Of a stretch of 64,000 nt of DNA, positions 22,204 to 34,779 are shown piece after piece. A model generated the notes under the pieces. The model was not told where the DNA came from. It did not search any database and was given only the letters and a program-made list of their open reading frames with translations. Location of the stretch: positions 25,382,651 to 25,446,650 of the forward strand of contig OX387603.1 in NCBI GenBank assembly GCA_947568835.1, in the 5' to 3' direction. The stretch comes from Protonemura montana (lineage: Eukaryota; Arthropoda; Insecta; Plecoptera; Nemouridae). Positions within the stretch are counted from its first letter, which is position 1. The number at the start of each line of letters is the position of its first letter. A program made the position numbers and the translations under genes.

Positions 22204-23692
22204 CGCATGCACAAAAAGAAGCTGGACTATACTTGCTGGCCTAGCACGATATACTGAAAAAACTTTTAGCCGTATGTCGGTAAAATAAGAGCGCAGCAAA
22301 AGCACTTTCAGGATGTAATGCATTTAAATGGGTTTCAAAGTTATTTATCGTAGTTGAAATACTGGCAATAAGATGGCGAGACCTGCTCGAGATGAACCAA
22401 CTTGCGTCACGGTTGTTAAGTGCGTGAAATTTTCAATCAACTCCCTAAAGTGGCTAACATTTGATCTAGCTTCAGAGGTAATCACCTGCACCAGCGCTGT
22501 CAGCATCAACGCCAAAAAGGCGAACATCGCAACTGATGACTTCATCTTACAACAGTCAAAATGTTAAGTCCAACTCCCTAAACTCCAGCGGTGGCTGTTA
22601 CGCAGTTGATACTTCTATATATGTTATAAAGCAGCTCCTATAATGCCCAGGTTCGATCCCGGGTTTAAGGACCAAGGTTATGGCCTAGGGCCATATTAGA
22701 GTCATTACCTGACCATCGGTTATGCCTTCAGGGTAAAGGGTACTTTTGGTTGTGGTCCCTTTAGAGGCTTTGGAAAGAGCATCGGACAAAACTCTCTCAA
22801 CATCAACAGCAGCCATCAGGCAGCGGGTACTGTTTTATGTTATAAAGCAGCTCCCTTAAAGTCAAGGTTCGGTCCCGGGTCTTAGGACGTAGGTTATGGC
22901 CTAGGGCCATATTTGAGTTATAGCCTGGCCATCGGGTATGCGCCCCAGGGCATAGGGCAATGGCGAAGAGGCAAAAGGAACTATCAAGTCTTAAGGGCAT
23001 AAAACTGTATGATCTAAGCATTTTCTTAGCACTTTTGGATGTGTTCCCATTAGAGGCCTAGCATAGGGCATCGAACAAAACTTGAGGACGTTTAAACCAA
23101 AATGCCCACTCTCTAAAAATTAAAGAGGCCGCCCGGCAGCGGGAACTGCTATTTATTATTATATAAGGCGACGAGCTTATACCATTGGCTGTATATATTT
23201 GTGATTCAAGAGCAAATCAAAAATAAAATACAATATTAAACAATGTTATTCCGAGAAATTTAATTTCAGTGGCGACTTAAATGAAGAGAGATAAGAAGCA
23301 AACTTTTAATTTGAAGGCTTTCTGTCATATTTTAATTTTTTCATTGATGACAATAAAGTGCCCGCTTGTTGCTACTTCCTGTAACAAAGAATATTTCTCC
23401 GTGAAATTTTACAATAATTTTTTTTTTGGTCGCATTAGAATTTGGCTGTTTCCGAATGTGTGCTGAATAATAAAGATTATATAAAAATGCAGGCCAGTGA
23501 CGGATTGGCTCTTTTAATTTAACTTACATCGTTGAATTCATAATGCCAAGTTGAATTAGAAAAATCTCATATCGAATATTTAATGTTGGTAATAATTGCA
23601 CAAGCTGGGCAGAATTTTTGCCATGTCCTTACATCACATCTTCTTCTGAACGTTTATATTTTATATTAATAAATAACGTATATTAATAACGT
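22204..23692 (-). repeat. Inverted block 2
   Basis: Copy of block 1 at offset 5653, with the same three-part structure (inverted exon 1 and intron, foreign duplicated segment about 22558-23158, inverted spacer about 23158-23653). The T run just beyond its right edge differs in length by one base. Confidence 0.8.
22345..22545 (-). pseudogene. Inverted exon-1 fragment with read-through ORF, block 2
   Basis: The same 66-codon frame as in block 1 is intact. It lacks exon 2 and the normal promoter. Confidence 0.65.
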
Positions 23693-25292
23693 TTCTATTT
23701 TTTTGGCATTAAAGAAACGTTAAAATTATTAACGTGAAACATTTGTTTGATAAAATTTTTTTTTTTTTTTTTTATATAAATGGCAAAATTAATGTTTCCG
23801 CTGTTCTTTGCAGTTTCACTTGAGGCTTATCGATGTAAATCTAAAAACTTAGCAAGCGAGCAAAGTGCGTTTTTATAAAACGTGTAAATTTTGAACTTAA
23901 CACGTTAAGAAGAAGATGTGACGTAAGGATATGATAAATATTGTGCCCAGATTGTGGAATTATACCAACACTAAATATTCGATTTGAGGTTTTTCAAAAT
24001 CAACCTGGCAAATTTAATTCAACGATGTAAGTTAAAATGAACCAGCTTATTTGTCACCGGAATGCATTTTTATATAATCTTTGCAATTCAGCACATTTCC
24101 GGAATACTGCCAAAATCTCATGTGACTTACAATTTTTTTGTTAACTTTCACGAGAAAATGTTCTTTGTAACAGGAAGATGCCACAAGTGGGTACTTAGTT
24201 TAGGTATTCAATTGAAAAATAAATATATGACATAAATCCTTCAAAATTATGATATTGCTTCTTATCTCTCTCCATTAAACCCTCCACTGAAATTAAATTT
24301 ATCTGAATAATATTGTTAAGTATTGTATTCTATTTTTATATTTGCTCTTTAATCAAATATAGATACAGCTAATGGTATGAGTTTGTCAAGTAATAAATTA
24401 ATATTGAAACCGAAGTCTTCGTAAGATAAGTCTTCACTAAGCTAAATAATATAAATGTTAAGTAAATTAGGAACAAGATTGTGTCGTGATTGAATTCTGT
24501 CTTGATTGAACAACATTCAAGACTGGAATATCCATCTGTAGTTATTATCAATAAAAGTTGCCTCGTGGTTCGTCTCAATCAAGATTGTGGCCCAACTAGC
24601 GAACTTTAACATCGTAAGCCTCGTCTATTACAGTCTGATTCAAGCAAATCTGGTATGGTGTGATTCTGTGGGTCAGGACAACCCCGTGGAAGATACTTTT
24701 TGTTCTACAAAAGTGAGATTAAGCCACATTGGGATTGGCATTAAGTAATTGAAAGATTAAAACTGAACCAAGATTAGGACCGTGTCACGTCAAGGTCCAG
24801 AGCATGGTCCGGTTATGGTTCGGGACTGGTAATCCTCGACGGTGAAAATGGTTCACCTTATAAGTAAACTGCCTCAATAACAAGTTTTTAAGTCAAATTT
24901 TCATCGAAACCAAACAACGTAGACTCGGCCATAGTTTTGCAAATAAGCCAAAGCCTTCTTAATCTAGGCTAACGTCACCACGATCACGTAAAAATTTGAT
25001 AGATTAAGCGGCGAGGTCAAAAATGATCCCATTATTTAAGAACATTTAACCTAGTAAGACCATGATTCACTTTTATTATCCAAATACTTAGCGGAGCCAG
25101 CATTTGCTAGCTAGGCCAAGGTTTCCACATTAAGTAAGGGTCTAGATGCTATGCCATTATTCTGCCGCTAAGCCAGGGCAAGCACATGATGCCAGGATTT
25201 GGACTTTAAGCTGGGGTTTATACACTTAACTGTAGTTTCTAAGCTTGGGAAGAGGGTTTGCTCGTCACAAACACCACCCCGCAGCGTCGACC

Positions 25293-25298
25293 TATAAA
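25293..25298 (+). promoter_or_regulatory. TATA box, gene copy 6
   Basis: TATAAA, 89 bases before the ATG at 25382. Confidence 0.75.
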
Positions 25299-25381
25299 GC
25301 ACCGTGAGGAAGATGGCAATACCAACAGTCGTCAAACAGGTACGAAGACATCAAGATTCAGAAGACAGAAGGCATTATAAG

Positions 25382-26131
25382 ATGAAGTCATCAGTTGCGA
25401 TGTTCGCCTTTTTGGCGTTGATGCTGACAGCGCTGGTGCAGGTGATTACCTCTGAAGCTAGATCAAATGTTAGCCACTTTAGGGAGTTGCTTGAAAATTT
25501 CACGCACTAAACAACCGTCACGCAAGTTGATTCATCTAGAGCAGGCCTTGCCTTCTTATAGCTTGTAGTTCAACTACGATAAATAACTTTGAAAACCATT
25601 TCAATGCATTACATCCTGAAAGTGCTAATGCTGCGCTCTTATTGTATCGACATACGGCTAAAAGTCATTTCAGCATATCGTGCTAGGCCAGCAAATATAA
25701 TAATGCTTCCTCACGTGCATGTCCAGAGCATGTGCATGCGTGCCTCGCTCTCATCGACGCCCTTAGGACCGCTTAGATTCTTTGATTTATAAGTACAGTT
25801 CTGAGCTTTAAGCATTCCCAACGTCACAGATAAAATGAACCAGAATTCCAATGGTGGTATGATATTATTGTGTTGACTCGCTGCATCGAATTAAAGGGCG
25901 ACCTTTTATCTCGCGCTGTATAACGCTATAGTTCGGAACTGACCTAACTCGACGTTTGTGCTTTTTCAGATTCAGGCGCAGGCCACGGCTGGCACTTGCA
26001 TGGAGAATGCTGTTCGCAGCGTTGATCCAGTCATTCCTTGCCCGACGGCGGACAATACAGAGTGCGTTCAAGAAACTAGCCAGAAAGTCGCCCCCTTGCC
26101 GAGCCCCCGGGATATTGTAATGAGAGGATAA
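25382..26131 (+). CDS. Small secreted peptide precursor, copy 6 (type A, MRG end)
   Basis: Exon 1 25382-25441, exon 2 25970-26131, 73 residues, three cysteines. One base change makes the C terminus DIVMRG instead of DIVMGG. The early intron carries the same changes as copy 2 (CACTAAAC, TCTAGAGC), giving a stop after NFTH on read-through, while exon 2 is pure type A. The crossover therefore lies in the intron, near 25555-25580. Poly(A) signal at 26197-26202. Confidence 0.77.
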
Positions 26132-26810
26132 AAGTCGTTCCAGCAGAGTGGTCGTCTAATGCAAGATAAAGTGCTGAAATTTGTAATTATGTTATTAATA
26201 AAACCTGCTCATGAGGCCATTGAAAATCTATTTTGTTTGCATTTATTCTGCCTGCCATTTATTGTCTCTGTTATTTTTTGGTAATGTTAAATTGAAATAA
26301 AGTTTATTTTATGTTAGAAAGTTGCGCCAACTTAAGAACCATTGAGAAACACATTAACTCCGTTAACGGGCTCGCGAGAAAAGACTCTGATCTTGCCGCC
26401 CACAGAAAATCAATAGCCAGGGCGAGACCTCAGCGCGATTGCAAGGAGCCAGCTTGTGACTCAACAACTCACGAGGCGCCCACAACCCTCATTTTCGATG
26501 TGGTTCATGTGCTTAGTAGAGATTTATATTGAACAGAGAGTAGGGTGGAAATAAATAAATAATTAACATTAAAAACTATCCACAACGTGACAATCCCTAA
26601 ATCGTGAAAAACCAGACTGATTAATGGTTCTACGATCGTCAATGATAGGATCATCAACCTTACGGTTATTTACAAGTTATGTCAGAGATTCTGTACTTAC
26701 AATAGGGTAAAGAATTCTAGTTATTGTGGACTTTTTTTTTTTACTTTTCCCGGACGCATTGTTGATGTCAGAATTTTATAAATCGAGTATGTCGCAAAAT
26801 CAAGACAAAA

Positions 26811-27051
26811 AATCAAACGGTCGATTTGTTAAAGAGCCTTTAGCAAATGTTGTCAAAATATTTAATAAATTACCATATGAGGTCAAGAGTAAACGAAGAG
26901 AAAAACACTTCAGCAAGTTGTTACGTAAATTTCTAATGGGCCATTGTTTTTACTCACTGAATTAATTTAATAAATGTGACTTATGTAACCATACACTATT
27001 TATACTGGAATGACGTTCTAATGTTGAAAAACCAATTTGGAATAAAAAGAA

Positions 27052-27082
<31 letters not shown>

Positions 27083-27108
27083 TATTATTATTATTATAAT
27101 TATTATTT
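26811..27108 (+). mobile_element. LINE fragment type 1, unit 6
   Basis: Same insertion as in unit 3, with an open ORF2 C-terminal frame (here VKEPLANVVKIFNK). The ATT tail is longer and interrupted by ACT and ATAATT (27051-27108). Confidence 0.8.
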
Positions 27109-29151
27109 AAATGAATCCGACCACGATTCTCTTTCCAAAGTGAAATTTTCACGTTCTTAAATAAAACCTAAAATTTGCATATTATTACCTTGTTCGGGGT
27201 AGCAAAAAAGGCAAAGTTTAGTTACTTTGTCCAGAAACTTTTTTTAACTAGTCTTGGAAAGGTACCTTATCTTCAACTAAATCTAGATTTTAATAATTTT
27301 CAGCTCAGGCGTGGAACGTTGATTAGGTTGAAAAGTTTGCTTGTTTTTCTTGGCTTTTCAACTTTTTATTTTAATTTTTGTTCGCCATGTGTCTTTATAT
27401 CGGCTCATAAAACTATGTGTTCATCTCACTGTCTTTTGCTGCAAGTGTTTTTATATGCCAACTAAAAATAAAACATCTAGCGATTCTACGCAGAATTCAT
27501 TTCCACACAAGGTCAGATGCCAATGATTTAAACAATAAAGCGCTAGGAAATTTCATTCAAGTTCTTTATTCAGATATTTAACCAACGTTGAAATTAACAG
27601 CGTGGCACATTTGTTTGATAAAAACCGATTTTTTATAAAAATGTCAATATTAATGTTTTGGCTGATCTTTGCAGTTTCACTTTAGGTCAATCGATGTTAA
27701 TCTGAAAACTTAGCAAGCAGGCAAAGTGCTTTTTTATATAACGTGAGCATTATAAACTTAACATATTAAGGAGAACATGTGACGAAAGGACATGGTATAA
27801 ATTTTGCCCAGATTATGCAATTATCACCAACACTAAATATTTAATTTAAGTTGTTTTCAAATCAAATTGGCATTATGATTTCAACGATGTAAGTATAATA
27901 AATACAGCCAATCCGTCACCAGAATGCATTTTTATATAATTTTTGTAATTCAGCATAATTTCGGAATACTGCCATAATCTCATGTAACTTAAAAAAAATA
28001 TTCTTAAAATTCACGCTGAAATGTTCTTTGTAACAGGAAGTAGCGACAAATGGGTACTTAGTTTATGTCATCAATGAAAAAATTAAAATATTACAGAAAT
28101 CCTTTAAGTAAAAGTTTGCTTCCTATCTCTCTCTCTCCATTAAAGCCTTCACTGAAATGAAATTTCTCAGAATAGCATTGTTGTGTATTGTTATTTTTTA
28201 TTTGTTCTCGAATCACATATAGATACAGCCAATGGTTTGATCTCGTCTAGTATAATATTAATATTAAAACCGAAGTCTTCGTTAGATAAGTCTTCCCTAA
28301 GCTAAATATAAATATAAAGTAAATTAGGAACAAGATTGTGTCGTGATTGAATTCTGTCTTGATTGAACAACACTCAAGACTGGAATATCCATCTGTAGTT
28401 ATTATCAATAAAAGTTGCCTCGTGGTTTGTCTCAATCAAGATAGTGGGTCAACTAGCGAACTTTAACACCGTGAGCCTTGTCTTTTTCGGTCTTATTCAA
28501 GCAAATCTGCAATATGGTGTGCTCCAATGGGTCGGGACTACTCAGTGGAAGATTCTTTTTGTTCAAAAAAAGTGAGATTTTGCCACATTTGGATTGAAAT
28601 TGAGAGATTGAAAGATTAAAACTGAACCAAGATTGAGAACGAGTCACGTCAAGGTCCAGAGCATGGTCCGGTTATGGTTCGGGACTGGTAATCCTCGACG
28701 GTGAAAATGGTTCACCTTATAAGTAAACTGCCTCAATAACAAGTTTTTAGGTCAAATTTTCTTCGAAACCAAACAACGTAGACACGGCCATAGTTCTGCA
28801 AATAAGCCAAAGCCTTCTTAATCTAGGCTTACGTCACCACGATCACGTAAAAATTTGATAGATTAAGCGGCGAGGTCAAGAATGATGCCATTATTTAAGA
28901 ATATTAAACCAAGTAAGACCACGATTCATTTTTACCATCTTAAGACTTAGCTAAGCCAGCGTTTGCTAGCTAGGCCAAGGTTTCCACATTAAGTAAGGGT
29001 CTGGATGCTAAACCATTATTCTGCCGCTAAGCCAGGGCAAGCACATGATGCCAGAATTTTGACACTAAGCTGGGTTTTATACACTTAACTGTAGTTTCTA
29101 AGCTTGGGAAGAGGGTTTGCTCTTAACAAACACCACCCCGCAGCGTCGATC

Positions 29152-29157
29152 TATAAA
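29152..29157 (+). promoter_or_regulatory. TATA box, gene copy 7
   Basis: TATAAA, 89 bases before the ATG at 29241. The flank reads GTCGATC instead of GTCGACC. Confidence 0.73.
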
Positions 29158-29240
29158 GCACCGTGAGGTAGATGGCAATACCAACAGTCGTCAAACAGGT
29201 ACGAAGACATCAAGATTCAGAAGACAGAAGGCATTGTAAG

Positions 29241-29991
29241 ATGAAGTCATCAGTTGCGATGTTCGCCTTTTTGGCGTTGATGCTGACAGCGCTGGTGCAG
29301 GTGATTACCTCTGAAGCTAGATCAAATGTTAGCCACTTTAGGGAGTTGATAGAAAATTTCACGCACTTAACAACCGTCACGCAAGTTAATTCATCTCGAG
29401 CAGGCCTTGCCTTCTTATAGCTTATAGTTCAACTACGATAAATAACTTTGAAAACCATTTCAATGCATTACATCCTGAAAGTGCTAATGCTGCGCTCTTA
29501 TTGTATCGACATACGGCTAAAAGTCATTTCAGCATATCGTGCTAGGCCAGCAAATATATTAATGCTTCCTCACGTGCATGTCCAGAGCATGTGCATGCGT
29601 GCCTCGCTCGCATCGACGCCCTAAGGACCGCTTAGATTCTTTGATTTATAAGTACAGTTCTGAGCTTTAAGCATTCCCAACGTCACAGATAAAATGAACC
29701 AGAATTCCAATGGTGGTATGATATTATTAAGTTGACTCGCTGCATCAAATTAAAGGGCGACCTTTTATCTCGCGCTGTATCACCGCTATAGTTCGGAACT
29801 GACCTAACTCGACGTTTGTGCTTTTTCAGATTCAGGCGCAGGCCACGGCTGGCACTTGCATGGAGAATGCTGTTCGCAGCGTTGATCCAGTCATTCCTTG
29901 CCCGACGGCGGACAATACAGAGTGCGTTCAAGAAACTAGCCAGAAAGTCGCCCCCTTGCCGAGCCCCCGGGATATTGTAATGGGAGGATAA
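29241..29991 (+). CDS. Small secreted peptide precursor, copy 7 (type A)
   Basis: Exon 1 29241-29300, exon 2 29830-29991. The 73-residue protein is identical to copy 3, although the spacers around the two copies have diverged clearly. Poly(A) signal at 30057-30062. Confidence 0.78.
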
Positions 29992-30664
29992 AAGTCGTTC
30001 CAGCAGAGTGGTCGTCTAATGCAAGATAAAGTGCTGAAATTTGTAATTATGTTATTAATAAAACCTGCTCATGAGGCCATTGAAAATCTATTTTGTTTGC
30101 ATTTATTCTGCCTGCCATTTATTGCCTCTGTTATTTTTTGGTAATGTTAAATTGAAATAAAGTTTATTTTATGTTAGAAAGTTGCGCCAACTTAAGAACC
30201 ATTGAGAAACACATTAACTCCGTTAACGGGCTCGCGAGAAAAGACTCTGATCTTGCCGCCCACAGAAAATCAATAGCCAGGGCGAGACCTCAGCGCGATT
30301 GCAAGGAGCCAGCTTGTGACTCAACAACTCACGAGGCGCCCACAACCCTCATTTTCGATGTGGTTCATGTGCTTAGTAGAGATTTATTTTGAACAGAGAG
30401 TAGGGTGGAAAAATAAATTAACATCAAAAACTATCTACAACGTGACAATCCCTAAATCGTGAAAAACCAGACTGATTAATGGTTCTACGATCGTCAATGA
30501 TAGGATCATCAACCTTACGGTAATTTACAAGTTATGTCAGAGTTTCTGTACTAACAATAGGGTAAAGAATTCTAGTTATTGTGGACTTTTTTTAAGACTT
30601 TTCCCGGAAGCATTGTTGATGTCAGAATTTTATAAATCGAGTATGTCGCAAAATCAAGACAAAA

Positions 30665-30932
30665 AATCAAACGGTCGATTTGTTAAAGAGCCTTTAGCAA
30701 ATGGTGTCAAAACATTTAATAAATTACCATATGAGGTCAAGAGTAAACGAAGAGAAAAACACATCAGCAAGTTATGACGTAAATTTCTAATGGGCCATTG
30801 TTTTTACTCACTGAATGAATTTAATAAATGTGACTAATGTAACCATACACTATTTATACTGGAATGACGTTCTAATGTTGAAAAACCAATTTGGAATAAA
30901 AAGAATTATTATTATTATTATAATTATTATTT
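30665..30932 (+). mobile_element. LINE fragment type 1, unit 7 (broken frame)
   Basis: Same insertion as in unit 3. The ORF2 end is interrupted by a stop at AGTTATGACG, and the ATT tail is short (about 30904-30931). Confidence 0.8.
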
Positions 30933-32974
30933 AAATGAATCCGACCACGATTCTCTTTCCAAAGTGAAATTTTCACGTTCTTAAATAAAACCTAAAATTT
31001 GCATATTATTACTTTGTTCGGGGTAGCAAAAAAGGCAAAGTTTAGTTACTTTGTCCAGAAACTTTTTTTAACTAGTCTTGGAAAGGTACCTTATCTTCAA
31101 CTAAATCTAGATTTTAATAATTTTCAGCTCAGGCGTGGAACGTTGATTAGGTTGAAAAGTTTGCTTGTTTTTCTTGGCTTTTCAACTTTTTATTTTAATT
31201 TTTGTTCGCCATGTGTCTTTATATCGGCTCATAAAACTATGTGTTCATCTCACTGTCTTTTGCTGCAAGTGTTTTTATATGCCAACTAAAAATAAAACAT
31301 CTAGCGATTCTACGCAGAATTCATTTCCACACAAGGTCAGGTGCCAATGATTTAAACAATAAAGCGATAGGAAATTTCATTCAAGTTCTTTATTCAGATA
31401 TTTAACCAACGTTGAAATTAACAGCGTGGCACATTTGTTTGATAAAAACCGATTTTTTATAAAAATGTCAATATTAATGTTTTGGCTGATCTTTGCAGTT
31501 TCACTTTAGGTCAATCGATGTTAATCTGAAAACTTAGCAAGCAGGCAAAGTGCTTTTTTATATAACGTGAGCATTATAAACTTAACATATTAAGGAGAAC
31601 ATGTGACGAAAGGACATGGTATAAATTTTGCCCAGATTATGCAATTATCACCAACACTAAATATTTAATTTAAGTTGTTTTCAAATCAAATTGGCATTAT
31701 GATTTCAACGATGTAAGTATAATAAATACAGCCAATCCGTCACCAGAATGCATTTTTATATAATTTTTGTAATTCAGCATAATTTCGGAATACTGCCATA
31801 ATCTCATGTGACTTAAAAAAAATATTCTTAAAATTCACGCTGAAATGTTCTTTGTAACAGGAAGTAGCGACAAATGGGTACTTAGTTTATGTCATCAACG
31901 AAAAAATTAAAATATTACAGAAATCCTTTAAGTAAAAGTTTGCTTCCTATCTCTCTCTCTCCATTAAAGCCTTCACTGAAATTAAATTTCTCAGAATAGC
32001 ATTGTTGTGTATTGTTATTTTTTATTTGTTCTCGAATCACATATAGATACAGCCAATGGTTTGATCTCGTCTAGTATAATATTAATATTAAAACCGAAGT
32101 CTTCGTTAGATAAGTCTTCCCTAAGCTAAATATAAATATAAAGTAAATTAGGAACAAGATTGTGTCGTGATTGAATTCTGTCTTGATTGAACAACACTCA
32201 AGACTGGAATATCCATCTGTAGTTATTATCAATAAAAGTTGCCTCGTGGTTTGTCTCAATCAAGATAGTGGGTCAACTAGCGAACTTTAACACCGTGAGC
32301 CTAGTCTTTTTCGGTCTTATTCAAGCAAATCTGCAATATGGTGTGCTCCAATGGGTCGGGACTACTCAGTGGAAGATTCTTTTTGTTCAAAAAAAGTGAG
32401 ATTTTGCCACATTTGGATTGAAATTGAGAGATTGAAAGATTAAAACTGAACCAAGATTGAGAACGAGTCACGTCAAGGTCCAGAGAATGGTCCGATTATG
32501 CTTTGGGACTGGTAATCTTCGACTGTGAAAATGGTTCACCTTATAAGTAAACTGCCTCAATAACAAGTTTTTAGGTCAAATTTTCTTCGAAACCAAACAA
32601 CGTAGACACGGCCATAGTTCTGCAAATAAGCCAAAGCCTTCTTAATCTAGGCTTACGTCACCACGATCACGTAAAAATTTGATAGATTAAGCGGCGAGGT
32701 CAAGAATGATGCAATTATTTAAGAATATTAAACCAAGTAAGACCACGATTCATTTTTACCATCTTAAGACTTAGCTAAGCCAGCGTTTGCTAGCTAGGCC
32801 AAGGTTTCACATTAAGAAAGAGTCTGGATGCTAAACCATTATTCTGCCGCTAAGCCAGGGCAAGCACATGATGCCAGAATTTTGACACTAAGCTGGGTAT
32901 TATACACTTAACTGTAGTTTCTAAGCTTGGGAAGAGGGTTTGCTCTTAACAAACACCACCCCGCAGCGTCGACC

Positions 32975-32980
32975 TATAAA
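32975..32980 (+). promoter_or_regulatory. TATA box, gene copy 8
   Basis: TATAAA, 89 bases before the ATG at 33064. Confidence 0.75.
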
Positions 32981-33063
32981 GCACCGTGAGGTAGATGGCA
33001 ATACCAACAGTCGTCAAACAGGTACGAAGACATCAAGATTCAGAAGACAGAAGGCATTGTAAG

Positions 33064-33814
33064 ATGAAGTCATCAGTTGCGATGTTCGCCTTTTTGGCGT
33101 TGATGCTGACAGCGCTGGTGCAGGTGATTACCTCTGAAGCTAGATCAAATGTTAGCCACTTTAGGGAGTTGATAGAAAATTTCACGCACTTAACAACCGT
33201 CACGCAAGTTAATTCATCTCGAGCAGGCCTTGCCTTCTTATAGCTTATAGTTCAACTACGATAAATAACTTTGAAAACCATTTCAATGCATTACATCCTG
33301 AAAGTGCTAATGCTGCGCTCTTATTGTATCGACATACGGCTAAAAGTCATTTCAGCATATCGTGCTAGGCCAGCAAATATATTAATGCTTCCTCACGTGC
33401 ATGTCCAGAGCATGTGCATGCGTGCCTCGCTCGCATCGACGCCCTTAGGACCGCTTAGATTCTTTGATTTAAAAGTACAGATCTGAGCTTTAAGCATTCC
33501 CAACGTCACAGATAAAATGAACCAGAATTCCAATGGTGGTATGATATTATTGTGTTGACTCGCTGCATCAAATTAAAGGGCGACCTTTTATCTCGCGCTG
33601 TATCACCGCTATAGTTCGGAACTGACCTAACTCGACGTTTGTGCTTTTTCAGATTCAGGCGCAGGCCACGGCTGGCACTTGCATGGAGAATGCTGTTCGC
33701 AGCGTTGATCCAGTCATTCCTTGCCCGACGGCGGACAATACAGAGTGCGTTCAAGAAACTAGCCAGAAAGTCGCCCCCTTGCCGAGCCCCCGGGATATTG
33801 TAATGGGAGGATAA
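33064..33814 (+). CDS. Small secreted peptide precursor, copy 8 (type A)
   Basis: Exon 1 33064-33123, exon 2 33653-33814. The 73-residue protein is identical to copies 3 and 7. Poly(A) signal at 33880-33885. Confidence 0.78.
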
Positions 33815-34487
33815 AAGTCGTTCCAGCAGAGTGGTCGTCTAATGCAAGATAAAGTGCTGAAATTTGTAATTATGTTATTAATAAAACCTGCTCATGAGGC
33901 CATTGAAAATCTATTTTGTTTGCATTTATTCTGCCTGCCATTTATTGTCTCTGTTATTTTTTGGTAATGTTAAATTGAAATAAAGTTTATTTTATGTTAG
34001 AAAGTTGCGCCAACTTAAGAACCATTGAGAAACACATTAACTCCGTTAACGGGCTCGCGAGAAAAGACTCTGATCTTGCCGCCCACAGAAAATCAATAGC
34101 CAGGGCGAGACCTCAGCTCGATTGCAAGGAGCCAGCTTGTGACTCAACAACTCACGAGGCGCCCACAACCCTCATTTTCGATGTGGTTCATGTGCTTAGT
34201 AGAGATTTATTTTGAACAGAGAGTAGGGTGGAAAAATAAATTAACATCAAAAACTATCTACAACGTGACAATCCCTAAATCGTGAAAAACCAGACTGATT
34301 AATGGTTCTACGATCGTCAATGATAGGATCATCAACCTTACGGTAATTTACAAGTTATGTCAGAGTTTCTGTACTAACAATAGGGTAAAGAATTCTAGTT
34401 ATTGTGGACTTTTTTTAAGACTTTTCCCGGACGCATTGTTGATGTCAGAATTTTATAAATCGAGTATGTCGCAAAATCAAGACAAAA

Positions 34488-34743
34488 AATCAAACGGTCG
34501 ATTTGTTAAAGGGCCTTTAGCAAATGGTGTCAAAATATTTAATAAATAACCATATGAGGTCAAGAGTAAACGAAGAGAAAAACACTATAGCAAGTTGTTA
34601 CGTAAATTTCTAATGGGCCATTGTTTTTACTCACTGAATTAATTTAATAAATGTGACTAATATAACCATACAGTATTTATACTGGAATGACGTTCTAATG
34701 TTGAAAAGCCAATTTGGAATAAAAAGAATTATTATTATTATTA

Positions 34744-34778
<35 letters not shown>

Positions 34779-34779
34779 T
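34488..34779 (+). mobile_element. LINE fragment type 1, unit 8 (broken frame)
   Basis: Same insertion as in unit 3. A stop (AATAAATAACC) breaks the ORF2 end after KIFNK. The ATT tail (34728-34778) is interrupted by a T-rich spot. Confidence 0.8.

Larger units (their letters stand above)
18364..24017. repeat. Array unit 5 (type B gene, inverted block)
   Basis: A 5654-bp unit. From about 19450 to its end it is almost base-for-base unit 4 without the private LINE. Its first 1.1 kb instead matches the start of unit 6. It holds the gene (19728-20479), a LINE fragment (21565-22008) and an inverted block (22204-23692). Confidence 0.9.
24018..27879. repeat. Array unit 6 (mosaic: B-like 5' half, type A exon 2)
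   Basis: A 3862-bp unit. Its first 1.07 kb matches unit 5. The promoter and leader resemble unit 2, and the second half, including exon 2, is type A. The gene is 25382-26131 and a LINE fragment lies at 26811-27108. No gene is seen in the rest of the spacer. Confidence 0.87.
27880..31703. repeat. Array unit 7 (type A gene)
   Basis: A 3824-bp unit with the gene at 29241-29991 and a LINE fragment at 30665-30932 with a short ATT tail. The spacer is of the GTAGCGACAAATGGG type. No other gene is seen. Confidence 0.88.
19450..32480. repeat. 13-kb segmental duplication, copy 1
   Basis: This stretch covers most of unit 5, units 6 and 7, and the start of unit 8. It matches 40480-53510 at a constant offset of 21030-21031 with very few differences. 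Insertion points, microsatellite lengths and coding variants such as MRG in copies 6 and 11 are shared. Confidence 0.85.

Noticed and set aside
27175..27526. Overlapping 96- and 61-codon frames in the spacer after the ATT-tailed LINE fragment.
   Set aside because: AT-rich, low-complexity Phe/Leu-rich translations, broken in unit 3 and absent in type B spacers.
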